Source: an uncultured Clostridia bacterium
Lineage (GTDB): Bacteria; Bacillota; Clostridia; HGM11514
Direction: 5' to 3'
NCBI GenBank assembly: GCA_934464705.1
Contig: CAKSKB010000001.1
Span: forward strand, 124,001-188,000
DNA length: 64,000 nucleotides
Shown here: in pieces, positions 61,186 to 64,000 of the stretch
How the letters are laid out: the number at the start of each line of letters is the position of its first letter
Position numbering within the stretch: position 1 is the first letter of the stretch
Notes under the pieces: generated by a model
Told to the model about the DNA's origin: nothing
The model's database searches: none
The model's input: only the letters and a program-made list of their open reading frames with translations
Position numbers and translations under genes: made by a program

Positions 61186-61629
61186 ATGCTGTACAGCGAA
61201 AAAGTTATGGACCATTTCTCAAACCCGAGGAATGTAGGCGAAATTGAGGACGCAAACGGTGTCGGCGAAGTCGGCAATGCAAAATGCGGAGATATTATGA
61301 AAATGTATCTCAAAATCAATGACGATAATATTATAGAAGATGTTAAATTCAAAACCTTCGGCTGCGGCGCTGCCGTTGCAACAAGCAGTATGGCAACCGA
61401 AATGATTAAGGGCAAATCGGTTGACGAGGCATTAAAGCTTACAAATTCGGCTGTTGTTGAAGCTCTTGACGGGCTTCCGCCGGTAAAACTGCATTGCTCT
61501 GTACTTGCCGAAGAAGCAGTAAAAGCCGCACTTAAAGATTATTATACAAAAAAAGGCGTTGAAGTTGATTTCGGCGACAGCTGCGGCGGATGCTGCAATA
61601 GCTGCGGCGGAAAATGCGACCACGAATAA
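61186..61629 (+). CDS. iscU: Fe-S cluster scaffold IscU/NifU N-terminal type with Cys-rich tail
   Basis: 147 aa. IscU core: YSEKVMDHFSNPRNVG, NAKCGDIMKMYLKI, FGCGAAVATSS and LHCSVLAEEA, giving the three cluster Cys. The C-terminus adds a tail of about 13 residues with five Cys (CGGCCNSCGGKC) not needed in standard IscU. Two nucleotides after nifS, so co-expressed. The pair is the standard housekeeping Fe-S system of Clostridia. Confidence 0.93.
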   Translation: MLYSEKVMDHFSNPRNVGEIEDANGVGEVGNAKCGDIMKMYLKINDDNIIEDVKFKTFGCGAAVATSSMATEMIKGKSVDEALKLTNSAVVEALDGLPPVKLHCSVLAEEAVKAALKDYYTKKGVEVDFGDSCGGCCNSCGGKCDHE

Positions 61630-61636
61630 ATAGCAA

Positions 61637-61675
61637 AGAACCGCTTCTGTTTTACGGAAACGGTTCTTATTTTCA
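61637..61675 (+). terminator. Rho-independent terminator after iscU
   Basis: The imperfect stem AGAACCG / CGGTTCT is extended by TTC/GAA, followed by TATTTTCAATTATTTTTG. Confidence 0.7.
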
Positions 61676-61704
61676 ATTATTTTTGTTTTTTCTTAAAATA
61701 CTAC

Positions 61705-61733
61705 TTGACTTATTTCCGATTTAATGTTATAAT
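61705..61733 (+). promoter_or_regulatory. Sigma-A promoter of tRNA-Ser
   Basis: TTGACT, 17 bp, exact TATAAT, ending about 38 nt before the mature tRNA. Confidence 0.75.
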
Positions 61734-61770
61734 ATTAATTGCTGTGTTACATTTGCAGCAATCAATATAA

Positions 61771-61861
61771 GGACAGGTATCGAAGAGGTCATAACGGCCC
61801 TGACTCGAAATCAGGTAGTCGCGCAAGCGGCTCGTGGGTTCGAATCCCACCCTGTCCGCCA
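61771..61861 (+). tRNA. tRNA-Ser (anticodon CGA)
   Basis: 91 nt with a long variable arm, as expected for Ser. The acceptor stem is GGACAGG/CCTGTCC with discriminator G and an encoded CCA. The anticodon stem CCTGA/TCAGG closes CTCGAAA (anticodon CGA). The T arm is GTGGGTTCGAATCCCAC. Reads UCG codons. Confidence 0.97.
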
Positions 61862-61864
61862 CAA

Positions 61865-61896
61865 GCTTTGAAAGTACAACACTTTCAAGGCTTTTT
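61865..61896 (+). terminator. Terminator after tRNA-Ser
   Basis: The stem GCTTTGAAAGT / ACTTTCAAGGC (one wobble) is followed by TTTTTACTTTTTATTTTT. Confidence 0.75.
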
Positions 61897-61908
61897 ACTT
61901 TTTATTTT

Positions 61909-61960
61909 TGGTGCCCATAAATTTTTCTTTTTCCGAAATGGTGCCAAAATGGTGCCAACA
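61909..61960 (+). repeat. GGTGCC direct repeats downstream of tRNA-Ser (possible att scar)
   Basis: TGGTGCCC near 61909 and two exact copies of ATGGTGCCAA at 61938-61947 and 61949-61958 (11-bp period). Short direct repeats of this type next to a tRNA 3' end are common as integrase arm sites. No integrase is encoded in the window. Confidence 0.4.
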
Positions 61961-62007
61961 TTTCTTAAAGCAATATAAAAAGCAAAAAACTGTAAACACT
62001 TTCACGC

Positions 62008-63096
62008 TTACAGTTCAATTCGGAATTTTGTTTCCTTAACCCAATTAATTCCGCATACAATATATCGCAAAACGGGAATACGGCTGATTATTTCGTAAAG
62101 AAACACAGCGCCGAAAAAGCTTGAGAATGCTGTTGCTATGTACTTCAAAGCAACAGGAATGTCAGCATTATATATGTAATATGCGCATACCGCAAGAGGC
62201 AAATAATGAAACAGATAAAGTCCCCATGATTTTTTTATCATGAATCTTGTAAAACCGTTCTCAAAATTTCCCCGCTTTTTCATAAATGACAATATCGCAA
62301 GCACCGTTATCCAAGCATACAAATTACAAAGCGGTGTATCCAACACAACATGCTCGGCATAGGGTTTACCCCAAAAATCAACGGTGAACACTATACAAAA
62401 GATAATTGCCGATACACAAAGCGGCATATATATTTTTTCCAGCCTGTTCATTACTTCGTCGTGCGAAAAAACAAGATAACCAATCAAATATCCTGTACCG
62501 TAAATTCCAAACCGATAGACCGTTACAACCGCTGCATTACCGATTTGCGCAGCACCCCAAACAGGCAGAGCAAGCATTATCAGAATAAGACAATTTGTTT
62601 TCTTGCAAAAATTCCACAATCGGTCTTTTTCGACTTTCCTAAGCAGCACCAAGGCCATTGAAAACACCCAAAGCAGTTGTATATACCAAAGCGGACCTGT
62701 TCCGGATATGCTCATAATGATATATAATATCGGTTTCGGGACTGTCTGCATGTTTTCAAATGCGCCGCCGATTTTCAAGTTAAAACACCCCAAAATCCAC
62801 CAAAATACAAACAGCGCAAGCGTCGAAGGTATTAAAAGCTTTACCGTTTTTGATTTAATAAATTCTCTGTGCGTGTGCGTTTCAAGATAAAATCTTGCGC
62901 TCATGCCCGAAACAACAAACAAAAGCAGCATAAACCACGGATACACTATATACAGAAAAACATCTTGATACTGCGTATCCGAAAACGAACCGACGCCACC
63001 GGGAACCCCCGAGCCGTTAAAGATATAAAACACATGATATATTACAACCAAAGCCACCGTAATCCATCTTATGTTGTCAATGTATTTTTTCCTCAT
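62008..63096 (-). CDS. Membrane acyltransferase (acyltransferase 3 family)
   Basis: 362 aa with about ten hydrophobic segments. The family start KKYIDNIRWITVALVVIYHV has the catalytic-type His, and GMSARFYL and LFHYLPL follow. Unlike the acyltransferase in the EPS operon it stands alone. Substrate unknown. It lies in the stretch after tRNA-Ser that looks accessory. No clear ribosome site: GGAGATAAGAA precedes the ATG at 63096. Confidence 0.85.
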   Translation of the reverse strand: MRKKYIDNIRWITVALVVIYHVFYIFNGSGVPGGVGSFSDTQYQDVFLYIVYPWFMLLLFVVSGMSARFYLETHTHREFIKSKTVKLLIPSTLALFVFWWILGCFNLKIGGAFENMQTVPKPILYIIMSISGTGPLWYIQLLWVFSMALVLLRKVEKDRLWNFCKKTNCLILIMLALPVWGAAQIGNAAVVTVYRFGIYGTGYLIGYLVFSHDEVMNRLEKIYMPLCVSAIIFCIVFTVDFWGKPYAEHVVLDTPLCNLYAWITVLAILSFMKKRGNFENGFTRFMIKKSWGLYLFHYLPLAVCAYYIYNADIPVALKYIATAFSSFFGAVFLYEIISRIPVLRYIVCGINWVKETKFRIEL

Positions 63097-63303
63097 TTCT
63101 TATCTCCGTATCTCTAAATACAGTCTGCCTCGCTTTTTCAAAGTACCGTAATTCATCTCTTTACAGCACATAAACTCAAATTTTATTAGAAGGTCAGCCT
63201 CATCTGATACCATACAGCGTTTCCGTGTATTGATTTATCAGAAACACCTTCCCCCAAAATTTTATGCAAGAAACAATTTAATCAAATTACAGAGCAATTT
63301 TAT
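63097..63303. other. Intergenic, 207 bp, only a doubtful short frame
   Basis: A 37-codon frame on the minus strand (63213-63100) ends 3 nt before the acyltransferase start. It has no visible ribosome site and matches nothing I know. No promoter or terminator stands out. Confidence 0.4.
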
Positions 63304-63696
63304 TCAGTAGAGAATAATCACGGTACCGCAGACGCGGTTCAGCCATGTCACGATAAATGCAGAGCATATAATTTTCCAAAGCGGCTGATTTACATCCTTT
63401 CCGCCGCTTAAATCTGCTTTTGAGCGGATAAGCCCGATGCCTATGTAAATAACCAGCAGTCCACCCGCGCCAAGAACAATCTTCTGAAGCCACGGCAAAG
63501 CCTCCATCAAAGCACCTGCGCCAAGAAAACAGGCAATCCCGAGGGAGATATCCCAGGAGATAACAATCAGAGCAGTCGCTATTGCACGGGTCAGCTTACG
63601 GCTCATAGCACTGTTGATAACAAACAGGTTCTGCATACCTATCGGAGCCACATAAGCAAGCCCCAGCGACAGCCCCTGAAGATAAATAGGTATCAT
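63304..63696 (-). pseudogene. LysE-type exporter, truncated
   Basis: 130 residues against about 200 in the family. The start (YLQGLSLGLAYVAPIGMQNLFV) and TM1 to TM4 fit LysE/ArgO well, up to SAFIVTWLN. The expected continuation (a Pro after Asn, then the last two helices) is replaced by RVCGTVIILY and a stop. Nothing in the following bases restores the missing part. Probably non-functional. GGAGG lies 13 nt upstream of the ATG, so translation could start. Confidence 0.65.
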
Positions 63697-63715
63697 TTCC
63701 GAATTAAGACCTCCT

Positions 63716-64000
63716 TTAAATTCGGCAGTCGCCCAGCACTTCGGGTTTATTTTTCAGCGAATCCGCATCAGTAATTTCCCGAATAACCCTGCATTGGTTT
63801 CCCGCAGCAAAAGTATTCGCCGGAATTGAGCGCGTTACAACACTGCCGGCACCAATCACACAATTATCGCCTATTGTAACCCCCGGGCAAACTACAACAT
63901 TTGCACCAAACCAACATTCGTTTCCGATATGAACAGGCTTTGCCCAACACAGACGCTTTTCGCTTCCGTCCGGCAGACGAAGGCTTTTTCTTTCGCTTGC
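63716..64000 (-). CDS. Maltose/galactoside O-acetyltransferase-like protein, 5' end outside the window
   Basis: 95 codons to the stop at 63716; the start lies beyond position 64000. Left-handed beta-helix of hexapeptides: HIGNECWFGANVVVCPGV, TIGDNCVIGAGSVVT and the end IPANTFAAGNQCRVIREI. It resembles LacA/Maa-type sugar O-acetyltransferases (His ahead of the visible part may hold the active site). It is followed by the truncated LysE gene, 19 nt downstream. Confidence 0.85.
   Translation of the reverse strand, partial: ASERKSLRLPDGSEKRLCWAKPVHIGNECWFGANVVVCPGVTIGDNCVIGAGSVVTRSIPANTFAAGNQCRVIREITDADSLKNKPEVLGDCRI

Noticed and set aside
63100..63213. A 37-codon frame upstream of the acyltransferase
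   Set aside because: No ribosome binding site, no recognisable motif, and such a short frame is expected by chance.
1..64000. CRISPR array, prophage, insertion sequence or rRNA operon
   Set aside because: No regularly spaced repeats, transposase, integrase, phage structural gene or rRNA sequence was seen.

Overview
The window reads as chromosomal DNA from a spore-forming, low-to-medium GC Bacillota, most likely class Clostridia (Oscillospiraceae-like). Evidence: spoVAC-spoVAD, a T-box leader, an FMN riboswitch, PPi-dependent phosphofructokinase, class II aldolase, ECF vitamin transporters, an SLH surface protein, a Clostridia-style c-di-GMP-I riboswitch, and many sigma-A promoters with near-perfect -35/-10 boxes and 17-bp spacers.

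Layout. 1-3224 (-) is most of a large secreted beta-helix protein that runs off the left edge. 3.6-8.4 kb holds housekeeping genes: mutS2, uppP, tRNA-Arg(ACG), FMN-riboswitch-controlled ribU and rpsU. 8.4-10.7 kb is a small capsule-control module: Wzz-like protein, tyrosine kinase and PHP phosphatase. 10.7-20.3 kb (-) is one tightly overlapping operon, nrnA-truB-ribF-MATE, followed by a four-gene module: an SLH-anchored alpha/alpha-barrel protein, a DUF4430 (transcobalamin C-terminal-like) protein, EcfT, and an EcfA-EcfA-S fusion. I read this module as a cell-surface cobalamin-type capture and uptake system in which the two halves of a transcobalamin are separate proteins. 20.5-24.5 kb (+) encodes a GH2 enzyme and a FAD oxidoreductase.

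24.5-43.8 kb (-) is a 16-gene exopolysaccharide (EPS) operon. It has a flippase, a polymerase, glycosyltransferases, GtrII/GtrB-like proteins, YdjC deacetylase, acyltransferase, two Wzz-like proteins (one fused to a degenerate GGDEF domain), an EAL protein, and a membrane phosphoesterase with a DnaA-N-like head. A consensus promoter and a c-di-GMP-I riboswitch with an overlapping terminator precede the first gene. C-di-GMP therefore appears to control transcription, and the operon itself encodes a probable c-di-GMP phosphodiesterase.

44-48.6 kb carries an acetyltransferase, pfp, a GH28 enzyme, azlCD and a DUF1858 protein. 48.6-51.9 kb is an HTH-cupin-acyl-CoA ligase fusion plus mtnN behind a T-box leader whose specifier is probably AUC (Ile). 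52-55.6 kb has a polysaccharide deacetylase, proB, a decayed LysR gene, fba and HU. 55.7-61.6 kb has a GH18 fragment, spoVAD/spoVAC, acpP-rnc-radical SAM, a YkuS-like protein, and nifS-iscU. tRNA-Ser(CGA) at 61.8 kb is followed by att-like repeats and an accessory tail: acyltransferase, truncated LysE and a partial acetyltransferase.
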